35,219 bases of DNA from an uncultured Alistipes sp. (GCA_944321955.1 CALUNG010000021.1:1-35219), one strand, 5' to 3'; counted from the stretch's first letter, positions 8,540-18,013 are shown. Translations and numbers: made by a program. Notes: generated by a model not told the origin, from the sequence alone.

Positions 8540-10606
8540 ATGAAAAATCTGAAATATATAGTCTTGTCTCTGCTGGCAACAGCCGCTCTGCTCGGTTGCA
8601 AGAAGGATCCCGAGCTGGCCGTAACGGACGTGGGTCCCGAGATGAGCGTGATATCGGTCGATGAGAAGGCCTACTTCGGAGCCGCCATTTCGTTCGAGGT
8701 ATCGATGCAGGACCGTCTGCCTCTCTCGACACTCAAGGCACAGGTATTCTTCGACGACGAAATGGTCGCCGAGGAGGTGATCCGCACAAAGACGAGCGGA
8801 ACATATGAAGGGAGCGTCGTGGTTCCCTATTACAAGGATATTCCCAACGGCGACGCCACGCTGCGCTTCGTGGGACAGAACATCGAGTTCGGACTTACCA
8901 CCATCGAGCAGACGATACCGGTATCGCGTCCCGAACCCGCATACCTGACATTCGTCCTCGACGACAAGGAGTACCGCATGGAGCCCACCGGCACCAAATA
9001 CGAATACGCCGTCACCGACAACTTCCCGCAGAAGGCTTCGGGATACATTACCACTCCCGAACTCGACGAAGCGGGTTCTGTCGTTACCTTCGGTTACGAT
9101 ACGGCAGCCGGAGGCGTGGTTGCGGGCTCGACCGACCCCATACCCTTCTCGAACTCCAATGCCGGCGAATACACCATCACCTTCAACATTCTCACGTTTG
9201 CAGGTTCGCCCTTCACCACGCTGACCTTCAACGGCACGGAGATGGCGATGGTCGACTCGGACAACTACTCGATCGTCACCACGCTCACCCAGAACGAGGT
9301 TTACGAGATGAGCGGCATCGCCGACTTCGCAACGTGGGACATCGACCGCGACTACTTCGAGCGCGCCGACGCCGCCAACCCCGAAGCCCTCACGTTCCTG
9401 CCCATGAGCGGAACCTACAAGGTTACGGCCAACTTCAAGTTCAACTACCTCAAGATCGAGGCCATGAACTCCGCAACCGAGCTGGGCACCCTTTCGGCCG
9501 ACGGTTCGGGTACTGCAATATGGGTGATCGGCGATACCAACGTCGGCAAGCCCTCGACATCCAATGCTGCAAGCTGGAATCCCGAGAACGGAGGCTTGTG
9601 CATGGCACGCGTGGCCGACAGGAAGTATCAGATCACGCTTGTGGCCGGCACTTCGATCAACGCTTCGAAGTTCGATTTCAAGTTCTTCTGGAAAAAGACA
9701 TGGGACAACGGCGAGTTCCTCGGCAAGGATGACCCGACATTCAAGAATCCCTACGGTGTGGTCACGACCGACAGCGACATCATCAAGCTTTCGGATTCGG
9801 GCAACGTGGGTCTCGTCGAAGGCAAGACGCTCGATCTGGGCGGCGTATACCGCTTCACGCTCGATGTTTCGGGCGGCACCATGGCGGCTACCCTTTCGCT
9901 GGAGAAGATCGGCGAAGAGGCTCTGCCTGCAGCCGACCTCACCATCAACGGCACCAAACTCGAGCAGGTGGATTCGAGCAACTACACCATCGACCTCGAC
10001 CTGACGCAGGGACAGACCCTGACATTCGGCGGCAGCGACATGTTCATGCCGGCATGGATCAATCCCGACTTCTTCGCCATAACGTCGATGACCACGGCGA
10101 CGCTGGTTCCCGTATCGGGCAAATACCGCATCACGGTCGACGTTTCGACAAGCGTGATCGATGCTCTGGTACTCAATGCCGACGGCACGGGACTGGCCAC
10201 GCTCGATGACAGCGGACACGGAGCCGTCTACTTTATAGGTTACGGTCTGGGCTCGCCTGCAGCAGCCAACGAACCGGGCTGGACCACCGAGAAGGGTATC
10301 TGCGTACCCGAAGCCGAACCGGGCATCTACCGCATGACGGCGCAGGCAGGACAGGAGGGCAGCACGGTTCTTGGACAGCGTTTCCGCGTAAACGGCTGGA
10401 GCGGCAAGTTCTACAAGAGCCGCGGCTGGAGCGATCTGGGCACGCTCACCCTGAGCGAGGGCAGCGACGCCTACTTCCAGATCGTCAGCGGAGGCAACAT
10501 CGAGATGGCTACCGGCGTATCGCTCGAGGAGGGCGCAACGTACGTACTGACGCTCGACGTTACGGGCGGCAACGACAAGCCCGTTCTGACAATGCAGAAA
10601 CAATAG
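8540..10606 (+). CDS. Two-repeat surface glycan-binding lipoprotein (SusE/F-position, DUF5125/DUF5121-like)
   Basis: Predicted outer-membrane lipoprotein of 688 aa that binds glycan; Cys 20 follows a LLG lipobox. Residues about 25-135 form an Ig-like domain (SVISVDEKAYFGAAISFEV, and ATLRFVGQN near its end). The rest contains two tandem related modules of roughly 230 and 215 aa. The first begins LTFNGTEMAMVDSDNYSI and the second LTINGTKLEQVDSSNYTI. Each then has an SGxYxxT segment, a Trp-containing stretch (SWNPENGGLCMA versus GWTTEKGICVP) and a closing YxxTLDV(S/T)GG. The arrangement recalls the DUF5125/DUF5121 proteins found beside GH30 in beta-1,6-glucan loci; this family name is from memory, not a search. 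It lies between GH30 (12-base gap) and GH3. No catalytic motif is seen. Confidence 0.82.
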   Translation: MKNLKYIVLSLLATAALLGCKKDPELAVTDVGPEMSVISVDEKAYFGAAISFEVSMQDRLPLSTLKAQVFFDDEMVAEEVIRTKTSGTYEGSVVVPYYKDIPNGDATLRFVGQNIEFGLTTIEQTIPVSRPEPAYLTFVLDDKEYRMEPTGTKYEYAVTDNFPQKASGYITTPELDEAGSVVTFGYDTAAGGVVAGSTDPIPFSNSNAGEYTITFNILTFAGSPFTTLTFNGTEMAMVDSDNYSIVTTLTQNEVYEMSGIADFATWDIDRDYFERADAANPEALTFLPMSGTYKVTANFKFNYLKIEAMNSATELGTLSADGSGTAIWVIGDTNVGKPSTSNAASWNPENGGLCMARVADRKYQITLVAGTSINASKFDFKFFWKKTWDNGEFLGKDDPTFKNPYGVVTTDSDIIKLSDSGNVGLVEGKTLDLGGVYRFTLDVSGGTMAATLSLEKIGEEALPAADLTINGTKLEQVDSSNYTIDLDLTQGQTLTFGGSDMFMPAWINPDFFAITSMTTATLVPVSGKYRITVDVSTSVIDALVLNADGTGLATLDDSGHGAVYFIGYGLGSPAAANEPGWTTEKGICVPEAEPGIYRMTAQAGQEGSTVLGQRFRVNGWSGKFYKSRGWSDLGTLTLSEGSDAYFQIVSGGNIEMATGVSLEEGATYVLTLDVTGGNDKPVLTMQKQ

Positions 10607-10628
10607 AGGTTAGCAATTCATTCTGCGC

Positions 10629-10658
10629 GGAGTGTGCGGTCCGCGGACCGCACACTCC
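10629..10658. repeat. Perfect 30-bp palindrome between binding protein and GH3 genes
   Basis: GGAGTGTGCGGTCCG (10629-10643) is followed immediately by its exact reverse complement (10644-10658). In RNA this gives a strong hairpin with at most a small CGCG-type loop. Only TT follows, so it is not a typical intrinsic terminator. It lies 22 bases after the stop of the binding-protein gene and 26 bases before the GH3 ATG. It may block 3' exonucleases, cut GH3 expression, or bind a dimeric protein as DNA. Confidence 0.8.
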
Positions 10659-10684
10659 TTACAACCACGCATTCACATCTCAAC

Positions 10685-12919
10685 ATGACAATCAAACTAT
10701 TGAAAAACACACTTGCGGCATTGGGCGCCGTCGCCATCCTGTGCGGAGCCGGCTGCCGCGAGTCACATGACGACACGCCGATCTACCTCGACAAGTCGCA
10801 GCCCATGGAGAAGCGCGTCGAAGACGCCCTGTCGCGCATGACCCTCGAGGAGAAGGTGGCGCTGCTGCATGCGCAGTCGAAATTCTCGTCGGCAGGCGTA
10901 CCGCGTCTGGGCATTCCCGAAGTATGGTGCACCGACGGTCCTCACGGCATACGTCCCGAGGTTCTGTGGGACGAGTGGGACCAGGCAAAATGGACCAACG
11001 ACTCGTGTACGGCCTTTCCGGCGCTGACGTGTCTGGCCGCAACGTGGAATCCCGGGTTGTCCGATCTCTACGGACAGTCCATCGGCGAAGAGGCGCGCTA
11101 CCGCGAGAAGGACGTGCTGCTGGGTCCAGGCGTAAACATCTACCGCCTGCCTCTCAACGGCCGCAACTTCGAGTACATGGGCGAGGACCCTTATCTGGCA
11201 TCGCGCATGGTCGTACCCTACATCCATGGAGTACAGCGCAACGGCGTGGCCGCATGCGTCAAGCACTTCGCCCTGAACAATCAGGAGACGCGGCGCAACT
11301 CGGTCAATGTCGTGGTCGACGACCGGGCTCTGTACGAGATCTACCTGCCGGCATTCAAGGCCGCCGTACAGGAGGGAGGAGCATGGGCCGTCATGGGTTC
11401 GTACAACCGCTACAAGGGCGAGCACTGCTGCCATAACAGCTATCTGCTCAACGACATACTCAAACGCGACTGGGGTTTCGACGGCGTGGTGATCTCCGAC
11501 TGGGGAGGCGTCCACGACACCCGTCAGGCCGCCGCCAACGGGCTGGACATGGAGTTCGGCACCTGGACCGACGGACTGAGGGACGGAGCCTCGAACGCAT
11601 ACGACAACTACTATCTGGCACAGCCGTACCTCAAGCTGCTGCGTGAGGGCAAGGCCGACATGGCCACGCTCGACGACAAGGCCCGCCGCGTGCTGCGTCT
11701 GATATTCCGCACGGCCATGAATACCGACAAGCCCTTCGGCTCGCTCAATTCGCCCGAGCACATCGCCGCCGCACGCCGCATCGCTGGCGAAGGCATGGTA
11801 CTGCTCAAGAACGATGGCGACGTACTGCCGCTCGACACCGAAAAGTGCCGCACGATTCTCGTGGTAGGCGAAAACGCCATCAAGATGATGACCGTCGGAG
11901 GCGGCTCGTCGTCACTCAAGGTGCGTCACGAATACACTCCGCTGGAGGGTATCGAGGCGGCCGTAGGCGATGACGTAAAGGTTGTCTACGAACGCGGTTA
12001 CGTCGGCGACGTCACAGGCAGCTACAACGGCGTGGAGACCGGACAGGATCTCGCAGACAACCGTTCCGAGAAGCGGCTCATTGCCGACGCCGTGGCTGCG
12101 GCCAGAAAGGCCGATGCCGTAATCTTCGTGGGAGGGCTCAACAAGAGCGGCCATCAGGATTGCGAAGGCGCCGACCGCAAGCAGCTCGGGCTGCCGTACG
12201 GACAGGACAAGGTGATCGAGGCTCTGGCCGAGGCGAATCCCAATCTGGCAGTTGTGATCGTTTCGGGCAATGCCGTGGCGATGCCGTGGATCGATCGCGT
12301 ACCGGCCGTAGTCGAGGCATGGTACAGCGGTTCGGAGGCGGGCAACGCTCTGGCCGACGTGATCTTCGGCAAGGTCAACCCCTCGGGCAAGCTGCCGTTC
12401 ACGTTCCCCGTACGCCTCGAGGACAACGCCGCAATAGCCATGGGCGAATACCCCGGAGGCGCGAGCGTCGAGTACCGCGAAGGCATATTCGTGGGCTACC
12501 GCTGGCACGACACCAGACACATCGAGCCGCTGTTCGCCTTCGGACACGGATTGAGCTACACCACATTCGAGATAGGCAATGCACGCATCGACCGTACGAC
12601 GCTCACCGACGGCGGCACCATACGCCTCTCGGTGGAGGTGACCAATACGGGCAAGCGTGCCGGTGCCGAGGTCGTACAGCTCTACATCGGCGACGACTCC
12701 TCGTCGCTACCGCGACCGGTGAAGGAGCTCAAGGGCTTCGAAAAGGTTGCGCTCAACCCGGGCGAGACCCGCACGGTGACATTCGACATAACCCCCGAAG
12801 CGCTGCAGTTCTATGACGACACACGCGGTCAGTGGGTAGCCGAAAAGGGAACCTTCACGGCATACGTGGGTGCCGCTTCGGACGACATACGCGCAAGCGT
12901 CGGTTTCGATCTTGAATAG
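10685..12919 (+). CDS. GH3 beta-glucosidase lipoprotein
   Basis: Exo-acting beta-glucosidase, 744 aa, likely releasing glucose from beta-1,6-gluco-oligosaccharides. The ATG at 10685 is chosen because it directly precedes a lipoprotein signal (Cys 24 in CGAGC); an upstream in-frame GTG lies inside the palindrome and would add 17 residues unlike a signal peptide. The N-terminal GH3 domain shows WCTDGPHGIRPEV, GRNFEYMGEDPYLASRM, CVKHFALNNQE and DGVVISDWGG with the nucleophile Asp 272. The GH3 C-terminal domain follows (GMVLLKNDGDVLPL, and WYSGSEAGNALADVIFG with NPSGKLPFTFP). A fibronectin-III-like domain ends the protein (GAEVVQLYIGD, PVKELKGFEKV). It is the fifth gene in the same order as the known beta-1,6-glucan locus. 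The lipobox suggests a membrane anchor, facing the periplasm or surface. Confidence 0.95.
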   Translation: MTIKLLKNTLAALGAVAILCGAGCRESHDDTPIYLDKSQPMEKRVEDALSRMTLEEKVALLHAQSKFSSAGVPRLGIPEVWCTDGPHGIRPEVLWDEWDQAKWTNDSCTAFPALTCLAATWNPGLSDLYGQSIGEEARYREKDVLLGPGVNIYRLPLNGRNFEYMGEDPYLASRMVVPYIHGVQRNGVAACVKHFALNNQETRRNSVNVVVDDRALYEIYLPAFKAAVQEGGAWAVMGSYNRYKGEHCCHNSYLLNDILKRDWGFDGVVISDWGGVHDTRQAAANGLDMEFGTWTDGLRDGASNAYDNYYLAQPYLKLLREGKADMATLDDKARRVLRLIFRTAMNTDKPFGSLNSPEHIAAARRIAGEGMVLLKNDGDVLPLDTEKCRTILVVGENAIKMMTVGGGSSSLKVRHEYTPLEGIEAAVGDDVKVVYERGYVGDVTGSYNGVETGQDLADNRSEKRLIADAVAAARKADAVIFVGGLNKSGHQDCEGADRKQLGLPYGQDKVIEALAEANPNLAVVIVSGNAVAMPWIDRVPAVVEAWYSGSEAGNALADVIFGKVNPSGKLPFTFPVRLEDNAAIAMGEYPGGASVEYREGIFVGYRWHDTRHIEPLFAFGHGLSYTTFEIGNARIDRTTLTDGGTIRLSVEVTNTGKRAGAEVVQLYIGDDSSSLPRPVKELKGFEKVALNPGETRTVTFDITPEALQFYDDTRGQWVAEKGTFTAYVGAASDDIRASVGFDLE

Positions 12920-12993
12920 GCGTCGGCGCCGCATGGCGCACAACGCCCGATAACGAAAGAGAATAGAAAAACCGCTAAAACCAATTGAACCTT

Positions 12994-15312
12994 ATGAAAC
13001 GTTTTCTGTATCTGTTTCTCGCCTTGTTGACGTTCGGTTTCGGATCGTGCACGAACGAGGAAGAGACCAAGACCATCGACTTCAAACTGACGGATTCGAC
13101 GGGCGCAACACCCGCCGCGCAGATCCGTATCGGAGCCGCGGCTTCGAGCTTCAGTCTCAACATCCAGTCCAATGCGCTGTGGGCCGTAAGCGTCACCGGC
13201 GAGTGGCTCAGCGTAAATCAGGTCTACGGCGAAGGCAACGGCACCGTCGAGTTCACGGCCGAAGCCAATACGCTCGAGGAGTTCCGCGACGCAACGGTCA
13301 TCTTCTACGCCAACAACCAGAAGATGGTTGAACTGACCGTACGTCAGGATCCCGACGGCGTCTTCATAGTCGTGGAACCCGAGACGGGCAACGTACCCGT
13401 AGACGGCGGCGACATCACGATAACCGTCTCGACCAATGCGGCCGAATGGTCGTACACGATACTCGACGAGGCCGGCAGCTGGCTGCACGAGGCCGAGAAG
13501 AGCGATACCTCGATCACGTTCACGGCCGACGCCAACACCGAAAATGCCGAACGTACGGCTACGGTCGAATTTGCAGTCATGGACGGATCGGAGCGCGTAA
13601 CGAGCCAGGCGGTCATCACCCAGAAGTTCGGTTCGGACTACAGTCTGCTGCTCGACGTGGTATTCAACAACGACGGTACGGCATACGACGCTTCGCCATC
13701 GAAGCGCAACATCGAGACGCTGGCCGGTTCGGCACTGCTGACATACCCCATCGAGAGCTACGGGCTCAACGCCGCACGCTTCAACAACAGCGAACCGGGC
13801 AACACCGTGACCTCGGGATACTACAAGGCCGACTATTCATCCGACACGGCATTCCAGAACAGTCTGGCCGACGGTCACTCGCTCGAGGTGCTCTTCATGT
13901 ACGATTACGGCTCCATAGACAAGGAGATCAAGATGTTCAGCTCGATGGAGTCGGGCGGCACGGGCTTCCTGCTCGGCAAGAACGATCGCGGCAACTCGAT
14001 CATCTTCCTGCCTCACACCGGCAGCTGGAACTGGGCAAACAGCAACGTCGTTCCGCAGCAGGGCGTCTACTACCACGTCATCGGAGTATTCGACCCGCAG
14101 AACCAGAAGGCCTCGATCTATGTCGACGGCGAAAAGAAGGCCGAAGTGGCCACATCGAGCAATACCTTCAAGTTCCCGTCGTCGGGCAGCTACTGGTTCG
14201 GTGTCGGAGTCGACGCGTCGAGTACGAACGGACAGGCCTGCTGGAAGGGTGATGTCGTCATCGCCCGCGTCTACGACGACGTGCTCACCGGCGACGACGT
14301 AACCAAACTCTGGGAGAAGGTCAAGGACAAGAAACCTGCGGCCCCGAGCTTCTCGATCGCCGATCCGATGTTCCTTTCGGATATCGAGGTTGGCGCCGGT
14401 TCGAAGTACAAGGTCATAGCTCAGGGCTTCCAGCAGGGCGACGAGATACGTTTCGAGTCGCTGACCGACGAGAACACCTCGTACACGCCCGCAACGAGCC
14501 GCGTGACCGACTACTTCATCGAGGTTGAGATTCCGGCCGACTTCAAGTCCGACCGCTACCGCATAACGGTCGTACGCGACGGCGTCGCCGCACCTCTCGG
14601 CTTCGTAACGCTCACCATGTCCGCTACACCCACGCAGTTCACGCTGCCAAAGGTGATAGCTCACCGCGGATACCACACCACCAACGGCGCCGGCGAGAAT
14701 ACCGAAGAGTCGTTCCAGGCAGCTCTCGACGAGGGCTTCTACGGCTCCGAGGCCGACTTCTACATCACGGCCGACGGTTATATCGTATCGAATCACGACG
14801 CTTCGTACAACGGCGTGACCATCGAGACGGCCCAGTATTCGCAGGTCAGCACGCTGCCCACGCTCGACGACTACCTCACCATGCTCAAGGCCTCGACGAC
14901 ACCGACCAAACTCGTCCTCGAGTTCAAGTCCTCGAGCGAAGCCATAACGACCAAGGCTCTCGAAACCATCCGTGCCGCCGGTCTCGAGTCGAAAGTCGAC
15001 TACATAGCCTTCAACTACGACGTCTGCAAACGCATGGCCGCCGCCGGCATCAGCGGAGCCACCGTCGGCTACCTCAACGGCGACAAGGCTCCCTCGACGC
15101 TCGATGAAGGCATCTCGCTCGACTACAACATGTCGGTGCTGAAGGCCAATCCCGACTGGATCGATCAGGCCCACGAACAGGGTCGTTCGGTCAATGTATG
15201 GACGGTCAACACGGCTCAGGACATGCTCTACTTCATCTCGCACGGCGTGGACTACATAACTACCGACTATCCGGCAGATCTCATGCTGCTGCTGACGGTT
15301 CTGGCGATGTAG
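12994..15312 (+). CDS. BACON-BACON-LamG-IPT-GDPD multidomain phosphodiesterase lipoprotein
   Basis: Lipoprotein of 772 aa with Cys 19 (FGSC); the ATG at 12994 is preferred over an in-frame TTG at 12985. Domains read by eye: two BACON-type beta-domains (about 38-117 and 125-212, each with the ANT/ANTENAERTATV pattern), a LamG/concanavalin-like domain (about 215-440, LEVLFMYD and KASIYVDGEKKAEV), an IPT-like domain (about 452-545), and a C-terminal glycerophosphodiester phosphodiesterase domain (about 551-770). The GDPD active-site pattern is intact: HRG at 557-559, Glu 586 and Asp 588 (SEADFY), His 601-Asp 602, Glu 643 and Lys 645, and Trp 736. The domain would hydrolyse a phosphodiester; BACON and LamG suggest carbohydrate attachment. 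It follows GH3 by 74 bases and may be cotranscribed. The true substrate is unknown. Confidence 0.88.
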   Translation: MKRFLYLFLALLTFGFGSCTNEEETKTIDFKLTDSTGATPAAQIRIGAAASSFSLNIQSNALWAVSVTGEWLSVNQVYGEGNGTVEFTAEANTLEEFRDATVIFYANNQKMVELTVRQDPDGVFIVVEPETGNVPVDGGDITITVSTNAAEWSYTILDEAGSWLHEAEKSDTSITFTADANTENAERTATVEFAVMDGSERVTSQAVITQKFGSDYSLLLDVVFNNDGTAYDASPSKRNIETLAGSALLTYPIESYGLNAARFNNSEPGNTVTSGYYKADYSSDTAFQNSLADGHSLEVLFMYDYGSIDKEIKMFSSMESGGTGFLLGKNDRGNSIIFLPHTGSWNWANSNVVPQQGVYYHVIGVFDPQNQKASIYVDGEKKAEVATSSNTFKFPSSGSYWFGVGVDASSTNGQACWKGDVVIARVYDDVLTGDDVTKLWEKVKDKKPAAPSFSIADPMFLSDIEVGAGSKYKVIAQGFQQGDEIRFESLTDENTSYTPATSRVTDYFIEVEIPADFKSDRYRITVVRDGVAAPLGFVTLTMSATPTQFTLPKVIAHRGYHTTNGAGENTEESFQAALDEGFYGSEADFYITADGYIVSNHDASYNGVTIETAQYSQVSTLPTLDDYLTMLKASTTPTKLVLEFKSSSEAITTKALETIRAAGLESKVDYIAFNYDVCKRMAAAGISGATVGYLNGDKAPSTLDEGISLDYNMSVLKANPDWIDQAHEQGRSVNVWTVNTAQDMLYFISHGVDYITTDYPADLMLLLTVLAM

Positions 15313-15339
15313 TGCCACGGGCCGCACAGCCTGCAACAA

Positions 15340-15371
15340 CAAGGGCGTCCGACACATGTCGGACGCCCTTG
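15340..15371. terminator. Hairpin between convergent GDPD and GH89 genes
   Basis: CAAGGGCGTCCGAC (15340-15353) pairs with GTCGGACGCCCTTG (15358-15371) around the loop ACAT: 14 perfect base pairs. The T tracts are weak on both sides (TCTCACATT on plus, TTGTTG on minus), but the place, midway between convergent genes, suits a bidirectional terminator. Confidence 0.6.
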
Positions 15372-15391
15372 TCTCACATTATGGCATCAAA

Positions 15392-17953
15392 CTATTTCAT
15401 CAGCTCGATGAGCGCATAGGAGTCGCAGCCGACCGAAGTCTTGTCGAGCACCACATGCAGGTAGGTATCTCCCAACAGCTTGTCGGACTTGATTACGTCG
15501 AGCGGAACCTCCACGACGGGATGCTCGCTGTCGACAACCAGCTCCACGTCGGCCACGGCACGAACCGTACCGCCGCCATTGAGCTGCACCTTCTTCAGCA
15601 CGACGGCATCCTTGCCACGCGACCAGCGTATGCGCACGCCGCGGATATCGTTCATCACCTTCGGGTCGATGATGTGTACGAAACGAGTCGAACCGTCGGC
15701 AAGTTCCATGGGCGTCCATCCAGAAATCTCATCCTTGCTGCAACCGTCCATTTCGCGTGTGATATAGCGGCTCGAAGCGATCAGTTCGCGCGCAGCCTCG
15801 ACCGTATCGTCGTAGGGCTCGACTGGCGATACGCCGCGCTGCTCCTCGACATACTTGTACTCCCAGGCGTTGTAATCGAAGGGCTCGCCGCTCTTCATCG
15901 ACTCGAAATAGTGCTCCCAGCGCGGGATGTAGTAGTCGCGTATCACGCCCGACCATACGCGGCAGGCGTAGTCGTTCAGGCCGTCGGGGCCCTTGCCGGG
16001 TCCCCATGTGGTGATCAGTCGCCGTGCGTTGGCCTCGTAGGCGTCGCTCTGCTCCGGGGTATCGCCCCACGAACGGGCAAAGTCTATCCAGCGCTCGATG
16101 CGGTAATCGGGGTACGACTCCATGAAGCGGTCGGCGGCCTTCATCAGGCGGACGAACTCCTGCTCGTATTCGGCAGCCTTCTGCTTCTCGCCCAGTATGT
16201 AGCAGCGGTGTATCTGTTCGGCCAGCAGGTCGGCCTTGCCGAAGGCATAGAATCCGGCCCACATCGACAGATCCATAAGATATGTCTTGTTTCTGCCGAG
16301 TTCATCAGCGGCATCCACAAAGGCCTCGATGGCCTCGAAATGGGCAGGGCTGACATCATAACGGCCTCCGATGATGTCGTAGGGGCGCTTCTGTATGCGA
16401 TACTGCGCGCGGTTCGAACACATCGAGTAGGACGACTCGAGCATCTTGTCCCAGAAACGCTCCATGGCGGCCGTATTCTTGCCGTAACGCTGTTCGGTAT
16501 AGTGTTTCAGCCAGTCGCGCACGTCGATCTTCTCCTGCGACCATGCGGCGTCGCAGATGGCTTCATAGATGACTTCGTTGTTCTCGACGCCCTCGGGCGA
16601 AGTGCCGAAGCCCACGAGATTGCCGCGGTTGGGCGAGTTCAGCGCACGCAGGTGTCCGTTGAGATAGAAATCGACGTCGCCCATGGGACACGAACGTCCG
16701 CCGAAGTTGGGTACGGTGCTGTATATCCAGTGCTTGCCGTAGAGTGCCGGGGCATAGTTCCACGTATATTCGTTGCGCCAGATACCGTAGTTGAAGTCGA
16801 CGCTCAGGTCGATCAGCAGCAGCTTGTCGTCGGGCAGTTTCGAGAAGAGAGCCTCGATGCTCTCGGGATCCCAGATGTAGCGCTGGTATCCGAACATCCA
16901 CCCCTGCAACACCCATACGGCATCGGGATTGGCCGCCGTGATTGACTTGTAGATGGACTCGCCATAGGAGGCCAACTGATCGAAACGCTCCCTGGTGCCG
17001 CGCGGGGCGAAGGGAACCTTCATCTCGTTGAAGCTGTCGGCCAGATAGTATTTGCCTTTGCCGAACTCGCGCTCCCACTCCTCTATGTATTTTTTGGCTA
17101 TGGTACGGAAGAGCTCCGTCTCGGGCGATATGAAGTGCGAGACGTAGTATTCGCCGCCGCCCCAGCCAGTCTTGAAGAACTCGACGTCGGGACAGATGCG
17201 CTTGATGCTCTCGGGTACGAAGCCCGCAAAGGCATTGTAAACGGGTTCCATGCCCAACTCGCGCATGCGGTCGATGATACGGTGCTGCAGGGCGATGGTC
17301 TTGTCGTAGTAATCCTGCGAGAGAGGTCCGTCGAGACGGGTCATGTTGCCCATGCGGAACCAGGGCAGATGGGCGGGGCCGGTGACGAATTCACCTATCT
17401 CCTCCTCGGTCAGGCCCATGTCGCGCCATACGCGGGCGTATATCGCCTCGCTGGCTATCGGAGCCAGCGGCATGTCGATGCCGTGGAACGCCATCCAGTC
17501 GAGTTCGCGTTCCCAATCCTCCCACTGCTTGTACGGATGTGTATAGCCCATCGTGCATACATTCATGTATAAACGGTGCTGGAACGGCGTCACGACCTTG
17601 TGCAACGGCTGATCGGGGAATCTGCGCGGAAGTTTCACCGTATTGGCCGACCATGTGACCATACCGTAACCGTGACGCTTCACATAGTCGTAGAATCCGC
17701 GGCAGGCGGCTACGGGCGTACTGCCGCGAAGCGTCAGACGGCCGTCGGCAGCCTCGGTCGAAAAGTAGTCACGGCCGAGCGAGTCGCGGCCCGTAACCTC
17801 GATGGCAAGACGGCGCGGAGAGTAGCCCAACGTTCGTTCGATCACGTCACGTACGGCCTTTGCCTGCGGCGTATCGTTCTGCGCTTCGCGGTCGGCGCAC
17901 GACGGCAGCAACAGCACGAGCATAAGAGCGAACGGGAAAAATTTGAGTTTCAT
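15392..17953 (-). CDS. GH89 alpha-N-acetylglucosaminidase lipoprotein
   Basis: Glycoside hydrolase of family 89 (NAGLU type), 853 aa, removing terminal alpha-linked GlcNAc from heparan-type or mucin glycans. The signal has a lipobox with Cys 19 (LLPSC). An N-terminal alpha/beta domain (about 30-120; GSTPVAACRGFYDYVKRHG) is followed by the catalytic barrel: LDWMAFHGIDMPLAP, TGPAHLPWFRMGN, FKTGWGGGEYY and YYLADSFNEMKVP. By alignment with human NAGLU, acid/base Glu 310 (FNEM) and nucleophile Glu 454 (SPEG) are present. An all-helical domain follows to about residue 700, then a C-terminal beta-rich domain (about 720-853) that may bind sugar. It is convergent with the GDPD gene and divergent from the HTCS across 260 bp. 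Its substrate class differs from PUL 1, so it probably does not belong to the glucan pathway. Confidence 0.95.
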   Translation of the reverse strand: MKLKFFPFALMLVLLLPSCADREAQNDTPQAKAVRDVIERTLGYSPRRLAIEVTGRDSLGRDYFSTEAADGRLTLRGSTPVAACRGFYDYVKRHGYGMVTWSANTVKLPRRFPDQPLHKVVTPFQHRLYMNVCTMGYTHPYKQWEDWERELDWMAFHGIDMPLAPIASEAIYARVWRDMGLTEEEIGEFVTGPAHLPWFRMGNMTRLDGPLSQDYYDKTIALQHRIIDRMRELGMEPVYNAFAGFVPESIKRICPDVEFFKTGWGGGEYYVSHFISPETELFRTIAKKYIEEWEREFGKGKYYLADSFNEMKVPFAPRGTRERFDQLASYGESIYKSITAANPDAVWVLQGWMFGYQRYIWDPESIEALFSKLPDDKLLLIDLSVDFNYGIWRNEYTWNYAPALYGKHWIYSTVPNFGGRSCPMGDVDFYLNGHLRALNSPNRGNLVGFGTSPEGVENNEVIYEAICDAAWSQEKIDVRDWLKHYTEQRYGKNTAAMERFWDKMLESSYSMCSNRAQYRIQKRPYDIIGGRYDVSPAHFEAIEAFVDAADELGRNKTYLMDLSMWAGFYAFGKADLLAEQIHRCYILGEKQKAAEYEQEFVRLMKAADRFMESYPDYRIERWIDFARSWGDTPEQSDAYEANARRLITTWGPGKGPDGLNDYACRVWSGVIRDYYIPRWEHYFESMKSGEPFDYNAWEYKYVEEQRGVSPVEPYDDTVEAARELIASSRYITREMDGCSKDEISGWTPMELADGSTRFVHIIDPKVMNDIRGVRIRWSRGKDAVVLKKVQLNGGGTVRAVADVELVVDSEHPVVEVPLDVIKSDKLLGDTYLHVVLDKTSVGCDSYALIELMK

Positions 17954-18013
17954 GATTGGTAGTTTTTATGATTATTCGTACATTTACGGGTAACATGCCC
18001 TGTTTTGCGAATA

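Noticed and set aside
8078-10603. 841-codon open frame on the minus strand opposite the GH30 and binding-protein genes
   Set aside because: It is the shadow of strong plus-strand coding in GC-rich DNA; it has no signal peptide or family motif and crosses two real genes.
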